A stretch of 64,000 bases of DNA from Ascaphus truei (GCA_036426205.1 CM071571.1:114886244-114950243), one strand, 5' to 3'. Positions 11,690 through 23,754 are shown, numbered from the stretch's first letter. Program-made: numbers and translations. The notes: generated by a model not told the origin, from the sequence alone.

Positions 11690-12592
11690 CAGGAATAATC
11701 CTGACACAGTTTAGGAGTTCTCCCTCTCCACTTCTGTTCCTTGTCAGTCCACTGGGTGTGCTGCTGTTTCTGCCTGCTCTGGGTTTTCTCTGTCTGTCTC
11801 TTCTTGGCTCTATTCTATTCTGTCTGTTTGCCTTCAAAGCATCCTGCCTTCTGTTCCCTGGTTGCCTTTGCCCTTTTTGTTACTGACTCAGTCTGCCCTG
11901 ATCTGCTCCTGTTCTGTATCCTATAAATATTAACTGCCAGTACCTATGAACTGGCTTGTCCCCATGTGTTTCCTGGTCCCTGGTCCCAGTCCTGTTCCCT
12001 TGTCCAGTCCTTTTCCACTGCCCTGTTCCTGCCTTCCTGCTACCGACCCTGGCCTGTGACCCTACACTGGCGACACACTTTATTCGAGCTCGGCTAGTCC
12101 CACGAATTCGGGTATACCCGGGTGTATTGAGGTTTGTGACTGTTTTCTGCCCGAGTGCATTGAGGTATTTTCCAAGCAGGGATTGAAGCATTTTATTCCC
12201 GCTGGCTGCAATACTGCACAGTATATATATATATACTGCATTACAATTCATGAATTTATGCCATCTGGTAGACACGCGAAGCATTGCAGCCTATTAAATC
12301 CTAATCATTATCATTTAACAGATCAGCCGCCCGTCAGCCAGGCATGAACCCAGGCTGGGAAGGCAAACGCAACGGGGCTTGTCAGAGGTGAGGAGCGGCG
12401 CATTCCAGGTATCTGCCAGGTACATACTGGGTATTTGCTCGAATAAAGTGTGTCGGTGCAGTAACTACGATTCCTGCTGCCTGCCCTGGACCCTTGCCTG
12501 TGACCCTGACTATCATTGCCTGCCCCATCTTTTCCGGCCATCGAGGTCCTACCTGCTCCTGGAGTCTCGTGACACCAGCAACAAGAGCATGG
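11690..12592 (+). repeat. LTR-like segment, interrupted by MITE family C
   Basis: C/T-rich sequence ending in 'gtctcgtgaca' (to 12592), an end like those of the LTRs at 20.95-21.78 and 51.35-52.09 kb. The 397-bp MITE at 12065-12461 splits it: 'gcctgtgaccc' precedes the insertion and matching style resumes at 12464. The start of the LTR is uncertain and no internal region follows, so it may be a solo LTR. Confidence 0.4.
12065..12461. mobile_element. 397-bp MITE, family C, copy 1
   Basis: Terminal inverted repeats share a perfect 19-bp block, 'cgacacactttattcgagc' (from 12071) and its complement (12437-12455). The element is flanked by TA on both sides (12063-12064 and 12462-12463). A second copy of exactly the same length, differing at only a handful of positions, lies at 31403-31799. 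The interior holds a short 'atatatatata' tract and no ORF of note. TA duplication suggests mobilisation by a Tc1/mariner-class or similar transposase (inference). Confidence 0.9.
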
Positions 12593-13500
12593 CTGTCTAC
12601 AACAACACACACAAAATGAACACACAATAAAAGCATGGCAGCAGCAGCCAGAGCTCCAGAGATGCTTGTGAGCTTCTATGTTTTCCACCTCTGGATGGAA
12701 GATGTCCTCCGTAAGTTTAGTAGCAGTACAATTGTCCAATTCAGTTATGCAAAGTTTTGCGTTAAAGCTCTGTTTCTTTTCATATTGTTTAGGCACATTC
12801 CGGAGTAGCGCAGTTCACTTTCTGCAAGGTACAATGAGCCTTCAACCATTACTATTACCACAAAAAGGTAACCCTGAACAGGGTGAAAATGGACCTGGTT
12901 TTCACGGTGGGTCCTGCTACTAGTCAAATAAGTCCACGTGGGAAATCAAAATGTGTGTTTTTAAATAACTTTCTCATTTGCCAAGACCCTGTTGTACCTG
13001 ATGATGTTTTTGTGATCTTCACAGATTTTGGTCTGTAGTAACATTTGTAGATAGCAACAGAAGAGCAATTGAATACACGCAGTACAATCATTTTTAGTTT
13101 AAATGCATGAAGTACATATATTCTACTGTAGAGTAAGTAATACCAGAATTTACACCATCCTCCAAAAGGTTCATCATGCTGTGAAGAGGGACAGACAGAC
13201 ACAAAGCCAGTTCAGTGGCTAAGTCTGTGAATGACTGAAAGCGTCACAGTCCCAATGTTGTGGGGGGAGTGTATTGTTGTGGATTACTGGTGGTGGTTGG
13301 TTGAAGGGGTTGTGGTGGGAGAGAGAGATCTTGTGGTGGGTGGTCGTATGAGTGTTGTGTGTAGTGGGAGGTGATGTTTTTTATATGACAAATATTTTCT
13401 ATTTTATTCTATTGATTTTTTTGTATTTTTTTTGGGGGGGGGGACATAATATTGTTTGGAGTGTTTACTTTACAGTAATAAGTGTTTGTATTATATTATA
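12593..13500. other. non-coding interval, nothing recognised
   Basis: No exon or element identified. A G-rich run ('ttttttggggggg', about 13428) resembles boxes inside repeat X. Confidence 0.35.
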
Positions 13501-15270
13501 CCTGTTTATTAGTATAGTCCTGGTCCCCTTACCAGCGTGGGTCCCCGGCTATGGGATGCTTCCCCGCGCTCTCCATGGCATAAGGGCAGGTGCCGTGCGG
13601 TTTGTTAGGGCTGTGTGGCGAGATAGCCAGCATCAGGAGGCGCAGGGTGGCTCCCGCAGCTCTCCACTGGTTGGCATCGTCATCCGCGCGGGCGCCGCCA
13701 TGTTGGAGTTTACCGCGCGTGCGCGAATGCTTGCGCAGGTGCGGACAAGTACGGCGGCCATCTTAGAGGTGGCAGAGCAAGCGCACGAGAAGGTAGAGAG
13801 GCAGGAAGGCTTTCCAGAGGTTGCGCATGCTCAGGGAAGTGGCACGGCGGCCATTAGGATAGCGCAGGCGCAGGTAGGACAAGAGGGATGGCCATTACAG
13901 AAGCACCCATGCGGTCTCAATAGGCAGGAGCCTCCTTGGGAACTTCACTTCCCAGGAGGCATAGCAGCAGGCAGTCAGATGTTTGAGCTTAGCCAATAGG
14001 GCCGAGGGATTCTCCTGTAAAGGGGAGGATCTAGTTAGGGATATTAGCAAGCTGGCATGAAGGAAGTCATTCAGGGAGGGGAAGCAGACAGGGGAGGAGG
14101 TAGATGTGCAGGGTCAGGGACCCATTCACTAGGCCAGAATACCCTCCCCAGGCCCCAGATAGCCCTGAGTCACCAGTGAGCTGCTGCAGATAGGGACAGA
14201 CCCAAGAGAGGGATGCTGCCACCTTAGCTGAGCAGGATAGTAAGTTGCAACTGTGTTGTGTGCAGTGCAGCCAGAGTAGGTTCTTTGGCTGTATCAAGGA
14301 AAGGCTCCTCATAGGAAGAAGGGGAGGGTTGCTTTCTAAGTTACACAGTGTGTGGTATATCACCAGTGCCAGTTGCACTTGGTGAGCTGTCAGAGTCTGG
14401 GATCAGACAGCATCTACAGTAAGAGATCTTCTGAATGCAGGGACTAGGGTAGAGGTATACCCTCAGGGCCCTGTTAGTCCCCTGAGACACTGTAGAGGAA
14501 TAACTGTATGTTATAGGAACTGCCTTAAGACAGGGACTCCTTCACCATACTCAGAGAGAATGCTGCAGGACAGTGCCTGACTGTCAATACAGCGTGTAGC
14601 AGGAAGAGTGCCTGACTCCATAGCAGAGACTGTGGTAAAGGATCATCCAGTTGTGGATCCCTCCTTGGAGGAGTCAGAGGGTGTAATCATTTCTGCAAGG
14701 AGCAGCGCACCGTGGTGTTGGACCAAGTTGCGGAGTTGCTGACTACAAAGGATTTTCCTGATCAGGACTGATCAGGGAGGTAGTATATGTTAAGTGCACC
14801 ACTGGGCCCCAACACAGGGAAGCGCTATCCCTCACACTCACATTAATTTCATTGTTGTGGACACTCAAGGGATAAGTGCCAAAGCACATTATTATCCAAG
14901 GGACTGAGGGTGATGTGATGATGGACATGTGGGCTGAGGGGATGGTATGCATTCAGGGTGATGCAATGTTATTCATATGATGTATTGATGTTGTGCAAAG
15001 AGAGATTAATTGAAGTTATCGCTCATGCTCAGTAAATACTGTTTATTCACATTGTGTGTATTTACTGTATGGTTGTTCTGGTGAGGGCATACTCCCACCA
15101 CGTTGGGATCCCTCATCAGTGGAGGCGCTGCACCGAGTGTAAGTATATACCCCAGGTTCCCCATGGCGTAAACTCAGCCCTCCTGGTTGCTAAACAGGTA
15201 CAGCAACACACTGATAAGTAGTCAGATACATCTACCCACCTCAATCTCACTTAGGGTGGGGGTAAGAGGG
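13500..15270 (+). mobile_element. probable LTR-retrotransposon remnant with PBS-like site
   Basis: A relatively CpG-rich 1.7 kb. At 15122 the sequence 'tggaggcgctgcaccgag' looks like a primer-binding site directly after an LTR end ('ccctcatca'). It resembles the 'tggaggcgagctgctgag' site after the LTR at 61.88 kb. The 5' end of the LTR could not be placed, and no gag or pol was seen downstream. The 215-codon plus-strand frame at 13352-13999 lacks any family resemblance. Confidence 0.4.
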
Positions 15271-16640
15271 CTACATTAGTATTGTAGAAGTCACAGGAAA
15301 CACCTTAATAAGACTCTTTAAGTGGGCCTCCCTTTCACTCACTGGACGGAGAGGGACTGAGGGGGTAGACAGAGAGAGGTAGAGTGAGATCCAGTGTTAA
15401 TTTACGGAACTAATTAGTGAGTTTAAGGGAAAAAATATTTTTTGTGCAGTAAACAATATAACATGTGGTTTGGGATTTAAGCAAACAAAATCTTGGCTTT
15501 GCATTACACAATTTATAGAATAGTATTTGTAAATACTGTCCAGTCCCTTTAAATCCACTCAAACCAGCAACCAGCACATGCACTGACTACAATGACTTGC
15601 CCAATTGAAAGCAGCAGCAGAAGCCAAACCCAGATCTTCAGACATGCTTCCGGCATATCACCTCTACTTGGCACATCAGGGTCACATGACCGTGCAAATA
15701 TTTTGGCAAAATCTGCCCTTTTCAGGGTGGGAGTTTAGGAAAAAATGGCAAATTTTGCAGTTTGCAAACTTTTATGAACATTTCACACATCTCTACTCAC
15801 ATGCAAGCTTTTACAAGAAGACAGATTAGTCAAATTCTTGTAAATCCAAAATGACGTTGTAGGCACAAAGTAAGATTTATTTGTTATTTTTACTATTTTA
15901 TTACATGCCATAATGTCACTTCATATTTTAGTTCATTCATTTTAGACTAATGCTTAGCAGTAGTATTTTGTGACATTCCAGTAATTATATTTTTTTCGCT
16001 GCACCTATTTATAACCAGAAAGCTTGGGGCATTTCCTCAACCAATCTGGCTATCAATCTCAGAAACAAATGATCCCATAGTTTAATCTTGGACATTTTAT
16101 GGAGAAGCTAGTAAATGTGTGCCACCTTGCACTTTTTGATTTCTTAAAGGCTTAGGATGGAGGAAAGACCACATTATTTGGCAATAAACATTTATCAAAA
16201 TAGAAAGCCTGTAATAAGAGCAGAAAACTTTAGTGCCAATGGCAATTTTTTAAAGCATTTGTTTATTATATATTCAGTCGCATAACAATTTTATTTTGAA
16301 GAAGAACATAGTAAAAACCTATTTAGCAGAGAAAGCATTAAATCTTGACATTAAATTTAGTCCTATCAAACTATGTTTATATTCCCCTGAAGAAACTGAA
16401 TAAATTATTCAAAAATGGTAATGTGAAAAAGCATAATAATTGTAAAAGTCAAAGTATACTGTATATATGCAGAACTCGCACAAGATTTTACCTTATTTCT
16501 ATTCAAGTTACAGCAGTTAATTTTCAAATATCTTTATATAATAGTATTTTCTGAACTTTTTATTTTTAGTAAATCTCTTGATTCTACTAGCTACCTTATG
16601 TATTTATTTAATAAATAATGTATTCTGTAAACAATGCGCA
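15271..16640. other. AT-rich non-coding interval
   Basis: No gene recognised. A stretch near 15590-15650 ('gacttgcccaattgaaagc...ccaaacccagatcttca') resembles a reversed MIR/L2-type SINE fragment, too short to call. Confidence 0.35.
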
Positions 16641-17450
16641 CTCACATCCAGATAGGGATATGTAAAAGAAAGAGAATGCAATAGTGTAGTACTGTATTAA
16701 ATCAATACAGAATAAAAGATGGTAATGCACTCACATTTTATGAGATCAAACAGGCATTTCGGTTAATAAGTTTAACCAAACTGATGTTGAAGGCTCTCCG
16801 ATGTCAGGATATGTCTGGAGGTATATGGACTCTCTGACGACAGGATACTCCCAATGTCTCACAAGCTCACAGATGCAGGACATTTTCAATATATAAAGCA
16901 GAGAAAACACAAATAGTGTAATACTCTATATACCAATATTGATTTTAAGGCTGTACAGTAAATGCACTCACATTTTATATGTTGTTGTTAATCACTTTTT
17001 GGTTGTTCAAGTAACCAACTTTGGAAGGACTTCTGGAATTACAGGATACAACATCTAAGACATAGATTCTACAACAATATAAAAACATGCGGTCAGTCGC
17101 GATCTCACCGCTGCTCAGTTCCGCCAGATCTCCAGTTGCCTCTGCTCCTCGCGTCACCGCGTGACGTCACTGCCGGTTGCGTCAGTTCATCTGTCGGTAC
17201 ACGCCCACAGATGAACCTCTCTCCACTCTTGAGACCACGTATCAGCCACACTCTACGCGTTTCACTGCACAGATGGCAGCTTCCTGAGGAAGCAGTGAAA
17301 CGCGTTTGTATTTATGTACCTATTAATATTAAAAGTACTGGATGTGCAAAATTATTAACTATTTTAATGGTGACACTTTAATTGCACAAATTGATCCAAA
17401 TCTTTGGTCTTGCATGGAGCGCATCTGTGGATGTTAACAAATAAATCTGT
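16640..17450 (+). repeat. Penelope-like element terminal repeat (pLTR) region with duplicated blocks
   Basis: Two copies of a 'aatgcactcacattttat' block (16725 and 16961) show internal duplication. The downstream part (about 17290-17430) recurs as the reverse complement at 19190-19350, including 'gcgtttgtatttatgta' and 'ttgcacaaattgatc'. The two copies therefore flank the PLE coding fragment as inverted terminal repeats, an arrangement known for PLEs. Confidence 0.6.
17255..17305. ncRNA. paired hammerhead-like 3' cores in inverted orientation
   Basis: 'acgcgtttcactgc' (17255-17268) and its exact complement (17292-17305) flank a 23-nt loop. On either strand this leaves GAAACGCGU, the typical 3' core of short hammerhead ribozymes. 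On the plus strand it is preceded by an exact CUGAGGA (17284-17290), but the intervening bases cannot form stem II. On the minus strand stem II is good but the CUGANGA box has one change (G5 to C). It is a rearranged or decayed ribozyme site. Confidence 0.35.
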
Positions 17451-17459
17451 TGGATCCCC

Positions 17460-18190
17460 ACATTTTTTTGTCACTTTATAGTCTTTTGTTTTCTGCCAAA
17501 TAGTCAGTTGTTAACTGTAGCACAATGTTACCACCTTTGTTGGCCTGTTTAATGGTTATGTGGTTCATGTCTCTTAGTTCTTTCAAGGCTTTTCTTTCCG
17601 AAATATTCATATTGGTGTAATCATCAGTCATATGAATACTTTCCAGATCTTTAGTGACAAACCCTACAAAGGTGGAAACATTGGCACATGTGTCTAAATG
17701 GGGGGTGAAACGACTTTGACTTTTTGGACTTGAATGGGGACCTTCCCCTTGTTCGCGTTCACATTCATCCTGTAAATATAATTGGTTATCAATGTTTTCC
17801 TGATCACCAGTATCTAATTCTTCAATTTCTGAATTGTTTGTGATATACCTATCCCTTCGCGCAAAATGTTTATGCAATAACATTTTGCGAGCGAATAGAT
17901 TTATGTCTTTTACTGCATCAAACAAATTACATTTTGTGGCTAGGACAAAAGTTAGTAATTCCATAAAAACAAGAACTTGTTCTTGTTTTAGAATGGTGTC
18001 AGTCAAATTAATGATACTAAATTTTCTTTTTGCAGAGTCAAGTTCTACTGGCGCATCTCCTTCCCAGCCTACCCCGGTATGCCCATGGTCCCCTGCTTTT
18101 TATGCACCATTCATCCACCCCTCAGAGTTCTTCTTTTTGGTCGTAATAACCACGTGTCTGTGTGGTGTCCTCTAAAAAAGAGGAAGAGGA
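17460..18190 (-). pseudogene. Penelope-like element ORF, N-terminal half to first RT block
   Basis: Minus-strand coding sequence with an open frame at 18006-17476. It is preceded in frame-compatible sequence by 'SAKRKFSIINLT' just upstream of 18006. The N-terminal pattern (a 'FDLF'-like block, 'LLHKHF') and then 'ERKALKELRDM' and 'ITIKQANKGGNIV' match the start of PLE reverse transcriptases. In PLEs this leads into RT1, followed later by a GIY-YIG endonuclease. The copy stops after the first RT block, at about residue 165. Hammerhead-like pLTR sequence lies upstream on the same strand (19.1 kb), as expected for the family. A separate PLE C-terminal fragment is at 38.4-39.1 kb. Confidence 0.75.
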
Positions 18191-18830
18191 AGAAGAAGTT
18201 GGCACTACATCGTCTTTTGGGGTTGTTTATTCTTTTTGGACCCAGATTTAAATGATACTTTATTTTTATATTGATGTTAGAGACTAATACTATTCTCAGT
18301 GTCCGATATTTGCATTTTGTGCATGTTTCAAGCTCAGTGATTGTGTTTTTCCTACCTGAAAGGTTTCTTTTGCTGCGGGTCCTACATTTTTCAAGGGATA
18401 TGGTTATTGCTACACTATTACCATAGTAGTGCTACACTATTCACCTACATGTCAGTAGTTAAAAATGTTGTGCCTTAAACATGGTACTTACAGTACTAGC
18501 TACAAAATTGACACACTACTGTATATTGCAATACTTGCTGCAGCTTACATAAAAAGGATTTGGAAAAGAGATACCTAATTTAACTAATTTTAGGACCACA
18601 GAAAATAGGAAAGATTCCCAAATTCGGTGTTCAGCAATATTGAGACATTATAATGTGATAATATCTTGAAAAGTACTGATCATAAGTGTAGGGAGCAACC
18701 TTCATCCAGCCTCATGAGTTACATGAAATCCAATGTGTCTTATTTAACTCCTTAGTATGGGTACATGTGGTATATGAACTCCAATGTTAATGTGAATATG
18801 AACAAACAGTCTCTGTATGAGCATCAATCC
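18191..18830. other. non-coding interval between PLE ORF fragment and pLTR
   Basis: No recognisable coding sequence. It may be diverged PLE leader. Confidence 0.35.
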
Positions 18831-19350
18831 ACCATGTCATCACCCTGGAGAATAGCACAAAGTAGGTAAATAATCCTCCAATCCTGTGTATAAGGGAGAG
18901 GAGTACTCACAGTTCTGAGGCAGTTGATCCGTCGACGTGCATCACGCTTGATGAGCAAGATAGCAGGAGAATTCCGTGTGGAGAAAGCGGAGCACAGCAA
19001 AAATGTTGGGGGATAAACACCAGTTAGTATGAGGTTAAAACCATTTTATTCCATGGTAGACATCATGGTACAATAGCAGGTCAAATCTCTAACGCGTTTC
19101 GGGCAGTAGCCCTTTGTCAAAGAGTGACAAAGAGTAAGAGTAAGTTTAGGACCAATTAGGACCAATTAACATCCACATGCTCCATGTCAGACCAAAGATT
19201 AACATTAACAGCTCCATGGCAGACCAAAGATTTTGATCAATTTGTGCAATTAGAGTGTCACCACGTCACCATTAAAATAGTTGTGTTAATAATTTTGCAC
19301 ACCCAGTACTGTTAATATTATTAGTTACATAAATACAAACGCACTTATAT
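18830..19350 (-). repeat. PLE pLTR, minus orientation
   Basis: Contains the hammerhead-like motif at 19087-19124 and the 160-bp segment that is the reverse complement of 17290-17430. A block 'catggcagaccaaagatt' is also partly duplicated ('catgtcagaccaaagatt', about 19190-19230). Confidence 0.55.
19087..19124 (-). ncRNA. hammerhead-ribozyme-like motif with U3-A8 core
   Basis: Read on the minus strand, stem I pairs CUCU (19124-19121) with AGAG (19090-19087). The core is UUGACAA in place of CUGANGA, then one extra A. Stem II pairs GGGC with GCCC round a UACU loop. GAAA follows, then a tiny stem III (A-U, C-G) within AACGCGUU. Relative to the canonical core, both C3 and G8 are changed (to U and A), which preserves their known pairing. 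Activity is unknown. Confidence 0.5.
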
Positions 19351-20120
19351 CATCAAACGCAACTATTTACCCTTTACTATGTTTCTATGGCCAGACAGGT
19401 ATATTAGTTGCAACACCTAGATCTGGTATTTTTATAGTGTTATTAATTTGTTATATTTCGAGTGCCAATTCTTTTTTTGAACAAATTTATAAAAAAATAC
19501 TAAGTTTTAATATGTTACATAAAACATCAACTCTTCCGATTTTAGTGCACCACATAGGGAGCTTTTTCTCAAGTGCCTAGTTGCACTTACCTTTTGCTGT
19601 ACGTTTATCTCCCAGGCAGCACATAACCTTTGCTACTGATAGGTTAGTGCAAGGCCTCCATACTATTCTATACCAGATTTCTGATGTTGTATTCATACTA
19701 ATTCAGCGAGGTTACTAGAAAAATAAACACTTGAGAAAAACAAAGGTAGAGGAGGTCATAATATTGTGATTTAGGTATCAGTTTATCTAGTATTCATACT
19801 GTAACAAGGATACATCCTGTCACCATAGTACTGTATACCTTCAAGCATTGAAAGGCCAATGAAGGGCATTCAGACAGATTCACTGAAACACAGATGTACA
19901 GTACAGTACTTTCAATTGTGTTACTGCAATTATCTATGATGACAGTATGGATGCATACTATGTATATTTTTATTTGCTATGTACCTCCAACCATGAACAG
20001 TATGCAACTTTTACAAAAAAGACATAATACAGGGAAGTTGAATAAGCAATGGTAATTAAAGCCAGATCCCAGTTAGATTATCCGTTTGTGAGATGATTGA
20101 ATTACTGTAGGCATAAATTA
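19351..20120. other. AT-rich non-coding interval, nothing recognised
   Basis: No gene or repeat boundary identified. Several TACAGTA/TACTGTA heptamers occur. Confidence 0.4.
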
Positions 20121-20469
20121 CAGTTAGGTCCGGAAATAATTGGACACTGGTACAAGTTTTGTTTATACCAAAATAAATTCAAGTTACAGTTAAATAATGA
20201 ATATGGGCTTAAAGTGCAGTCTGTCAGCTTTAATTAGAGGGTATTCACATCCAAATTGGAGGAAGGGTTTAGGAATTACATCTCTTTAATATGTAGCCTC
20301 ATCTTTTTCAAGGGACAAAAAGTAATTGGACAATTGACTCAAAAGCTGTTTCATGGACAGGTGTGGGCTATTCCTTCGTTATTTCATCATCAATTAAGCA
20401 GGTAAAAGGTCTGGAGTTGATTCCAGGTGTGGCCTTCGCATTTGGAAGCTGTTGCTGTGAACCCACAAC

Positions 20470-22365
20470 ATGCGGTCAAAGGAGCTCTCAATGCAAGTGA
20501 AACAGGGCATCCTTAGGCTGCAAAAAAAAAACCATCAGAGAGATAGCAGGAACATTAGGAGTGGCCAAACAACAGTTTGGTACATTATGAGAAAAAAAGA
20601 ACGCACTGGTGAGCTATGCAACACAAAAAGGCCTAGACGTCAACAGAAGACAACAGTGGTGGATGATCGTAGGATCCTTTCCATGGTAATGAAAAACCTC
20701 TTCACAACATCCAGCCAAGTGAAGAAAACTCTCCAGGAGGTAGGCATATCATTATCCTAGTCTACCATAAAGAGAAGACTTCACGAGAGCAAATACAGAG
20801 GGTTCACCACACGGTGCAAACAATTCATAAGCCTCAAGAATAAAAAGGCCAGATTAGACTTTGCCAAACAATATCTAAAAAAGCCAGCCCAGTTCTGGAA
20901 CAGAATTCTTTGGACAGATGAAACTAAGATCAACCTGTACCAGAATGATGGTGTCAGGAGCCAGGTGCCACGCACCTTTACTCGCAGGCGCACAGCCCCC
21001 CTACCTGCTCTGATGGCCGCTGATGGGGCTCAGGACTCGCTCGCTCTCACGCGCACTCCCGCTTCCTCCGAGCATGCTCGCGGCTCTTCCTCACGTCGGA
21101 TGGTGTTCCCACACAGGCACATGTGGGCTGGGGTCACAGCGGGAGTTCCCGCCTCCAGATCGCTGTGCACTATCCCTGTTCGCGGCGCGCCACGTACCCG
21201 AGCTCCATGGCAACAGGCACTGATTGCCCTCAGCACCCTCACCTGGCTTCCTTACCTTAGCCTATCACTGGCTCTGCACTGACACTCCCCCGGTTCCGCC
21301 TCCAGTTCGGATTGGACCGTCTCACCTATTTAGGCTCAGCAGTGCCACTGGCACATCGGCTGAGCATAAGCTTCCTGTTCCGGTGCTTACCTCTCTTGTC
21401 TCCTAGATATCCTGCCTTGTCTTGTTTGATCTCCCGTGTACCGACCTTGGCTTGCCTTTGGACTACCGCTTCTCTGGAACCCCGACCTTGGCTATCCTCG
21501 ACCCTCCGCAACTCTCTTTACCTGAACTCGGCTCTCGGACCGCGACCATTCTACCTTCTCCTGCACCGACCCCAGCGACTAGTACCTCCAACGTTCCGGA
21601 CTTCTCCTACCCTTACCTTGGCAAGTATTACGACTATTCTACTCTCCCTGCTCCTTTCCCGGCGAGATCAACTACGCACACTCCAGACGGGATCCCTGTG
21701 CCTGTCGGTGGTGTTTTCTCTATTCCCAACTCAGTACCGAGGGTCTCGTCTAGTTTGTAGTGGGCACAGTGTGACAGATGTGAAGAAAAAAGTATGGAGA
21801 AGGCTTGGAACGGCTCATGATCGGAAGCATACCACATCATCTGTAAAACACGATGGAGGCAGTGTGATGGCATGTGCATGCATGGCTTACAATGGCACTT
21901 GGTCACTGGTGTTTATTGTTGATGTGACAGAAGACAGAAGCAGCAGAAGTGTATAGGGATATATTGTCTGCTCAGATTCAGCCAAATTCAATGAAGTTGA
22001 TTGGACAGCTCTTCACTTTACAGATGGACAATGACCCAAAACATACTGCGAAAGCAACCCAGGAGTTTTTTAAGGCAAAGAAGTGGAATATTCTGCAATG
22101 GCCGAGTAGATCACCTGATCTCAACCCGATCGAGCATGCATTTCACTTGCTGAAGACAAAACTTAAGGCAGAAAGTCCCACGAACAAACAACAACTGAAG
22201 ACAGCTGCAGTGAAGGCCTGGCAAAGCATCACAAAGGAGGAAACCCAGCGTTTGGTGATGTCCATGCGTTCCAGACTTCAAGCAGTCATTGCCAGCAATG
22301 GATTCTCGCCAAGTATTAAAAATGAAAATTTTACTTACGATTGTGTTAATTTGTCCAATTACATT
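20470..22365 (+). pseudogene. Tc1 transposase gene, interrupted by LTR insertion
   Basis: Coding pieces run 20470-20950 and 21782-22365. The N-terminal part (20470-20760) carries the helix-turn-helix DNA-binding region. 'WTDETKINLYQNDG' (about 20914-20950) holds the first catalytic Asp. 'MDNDPKHTA' (about 22024) holds the second, and 'SPDLNPIEHAF' (about 22111-22145) the Glu. This gives a DDE-type triad in normal order. The LTR lies between the first Asp and the second. Stops at about 20758 and 21954 break the frame apart from the insertion. The host-independent role of the enzyme is excision and integration at TA. Confidence 0.9.
20952..21776 (+). repeat. solo LTR inserted in the Tc1 transposase
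   Basis: Begins TGTCAGGAGCC and ends GTGTGACA (short inverted ends TGTCA/TGACA). It is flanked by gatgg (20947-20951) and gatgt (21777-21781), a 5-bp target duplication with one mismatch. It is 825 bp, GC- and CpG-richer than its surroundings, and has no internal gag or pol, as expected after recombination between two LTRs. Open frames of up to 214 codons inside it have no family resemblance. The end sequence resembles that of the LTR at 51.35-52.09 kb. Confidence 0.8.
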
Positions 22366-22573
22366 TGAGCCCCTTAAACAAGGGGACTGTGAATGAAAAT
22401 GGTTGCAATACCTAAACATTTCATACAATATTTTTGTTCAACCCCTTGAATTAAAGCTGAAAGTCTGCACTTATATTGCATCTCGGTTGTTTCATTTCAA
22501 ATCCATTATGGTGGCGTACAGAGCCAAAATTATGAAAATTGTGTCAGTGTCCAATTATTTCCGGACCTAACTG

Positions 22574-22842
22574 TATATGTTGGGAGACTTGCAGAGACCA
22601 TACTGGAAGGAGTTATTGAAGTTGATGGCAGTGTTTGACTTTCACAATGGTTGGTAAATGCCTCTCTTGGTGTGAGGCAAGTAGTAATTCGTCCAGGCTA
22701 TTAAAATGCTTAATTCAGAAGCACAAGCAAAACAGTTTGTGTATTGGTGGCAAACTTTCCCAAACACCTCCCTTCAGACATACAGAGTACCTCACACCTA
22801 AATATACAGTACACTGACCTTACCACACAAATAAACACTCTT
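22574..22842. other. non-coding interval
   Basis: Nothing recognised in this short stretch after the Tc1 end. Confidence 0.35.
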
Positions 22843-23550
22843 AGACTAGGTCCCTGCTGCAGATGGCGGCGTGCGCGCCTCTCACCAGCCCTTTACCTCC
22901 TCCCTAGCATGCCCTGGTGACTCCTCGCTTCCTGGCTCACTGCATACTGTGACGCATCAGCTAGCAGGGGATACAACTGGATTGTATTACTGTGCGGCAA
23001 CGCGTCACATGGTGTGCCAATGAGCCAATGAAGAGGGGAGATCGCCGGCAGCCTGACATGAACAGGGGAGGTGGGTGGATCCTTCCTCAAGTGCACAACA
23101 CACACAACATATTATCAAATACACACAAATCACTAATGTGTGTACTACAGCTGAATCTGGACAAGAAAGTTTCCTGAAAGCCAAAAGTAGTACCACATTC
23201 AGATAAAAAAACAAACACATCAGATCCATCTTGTCTCACTTATTATGGGTCTCTCTTCTGTTGAGGGACACACACACAAACACACAGAACATTTGTAGCA
23301 TGTTGATGGTAAGCAGAGGTCAAACATGGCAAGCTAGATCCTTCACTTGGAACAGAAAATGTGCAACATGGCCGCGCCCACCCCCCCTCACCCGCCCCGT
23401 CATGGCTGCGCCAACCCAACCCATTTTGGCCATGCTCTCATGCCTAAAAGCTGCGTTCAGACCGCAGATCGCGGTGAAGCGCTGTACACGTGCCGCCAGG
23501 ATGCCAGGCATGCTTGCAGGCGCGTGCAGTGGGACCTTAGCCTTGTACAC
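22843..23550. mobile_element. possible non-autonomous DNA element with imperfect inverted ends
   Basis: Left end 'ctaggtccctgctgca' followed by a CG-rich block. Right end 'tgcagtgggaccttag' preceded by 'gcgcg'. These are imperfect inverted repeats about 700 bp apart. No transposase frame and no certain target duplication were found. Confidence 0.35.
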
Positions 23551-23754
23551 ATACACTCCCTTAGCACACAAATACACTCATGCTCACTCACATCCCAGCC
23601 TCCCCTCTGCTGAATTAATCTTGCTCTTCCCCATCAGGAAAATTATCTTCACTAATTGGGCAGTGGTACTAGCAGAATTCGGCGTCACCTCTGATTGAGA
23701 ATTGAGACAAATGGAGAGACTGCAGTGTGGTTCCTCACCTACCCTGTGCTGCTT

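Larger units (their letters stand above)
20121..22573 (+). mobile_element. complete Tc1-like transposon, split by a solo LTR
   Basis: Perfect outer ends, 'cagttaggtccggaaataat' (20121) and its complement ending at 22573, are flanked by TA (20119-20120 and 22574-22575), the Tc1 target duplication. Without the 825-bp LTR and its duplicated site the element is about 1.6 kb, the usual size of the family. Both ends and the coding order are intact, but the transposase is interrupted, so the copy is non-autonomous. Its ends could still be recognised in trans. Confidence 0.93.

Noticed and set aside
12323..12796. 157-codon minus-strand frame with Cys-rich segment
   Set aside because: It spans the end of MITE family C and the LTR-like segment; the cysteines come from 'gca/aca' repeats and do not fit a zinc-finger spacing.
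13352..13999. 215-codon plus-strand frame as a host gene
   Set aside because: The first third reads through a T/G-rich run and the rest is a CpG-rich LTR-like segment; no splice signals or known domain.
14000..15120. Complete LTR with both ends at 14.0-15.1 kb
   Set aside because: A PBS-like site follows it, but I found no TG start, no second LTR and no target duplication, so only a remnant is called.
21312..21956. 214-codon frame overlapping the Tc1
   Set aside because: Crosses the boundary between the solo LTR and the Tc1, so it is a chance frame through two unrelated elements.
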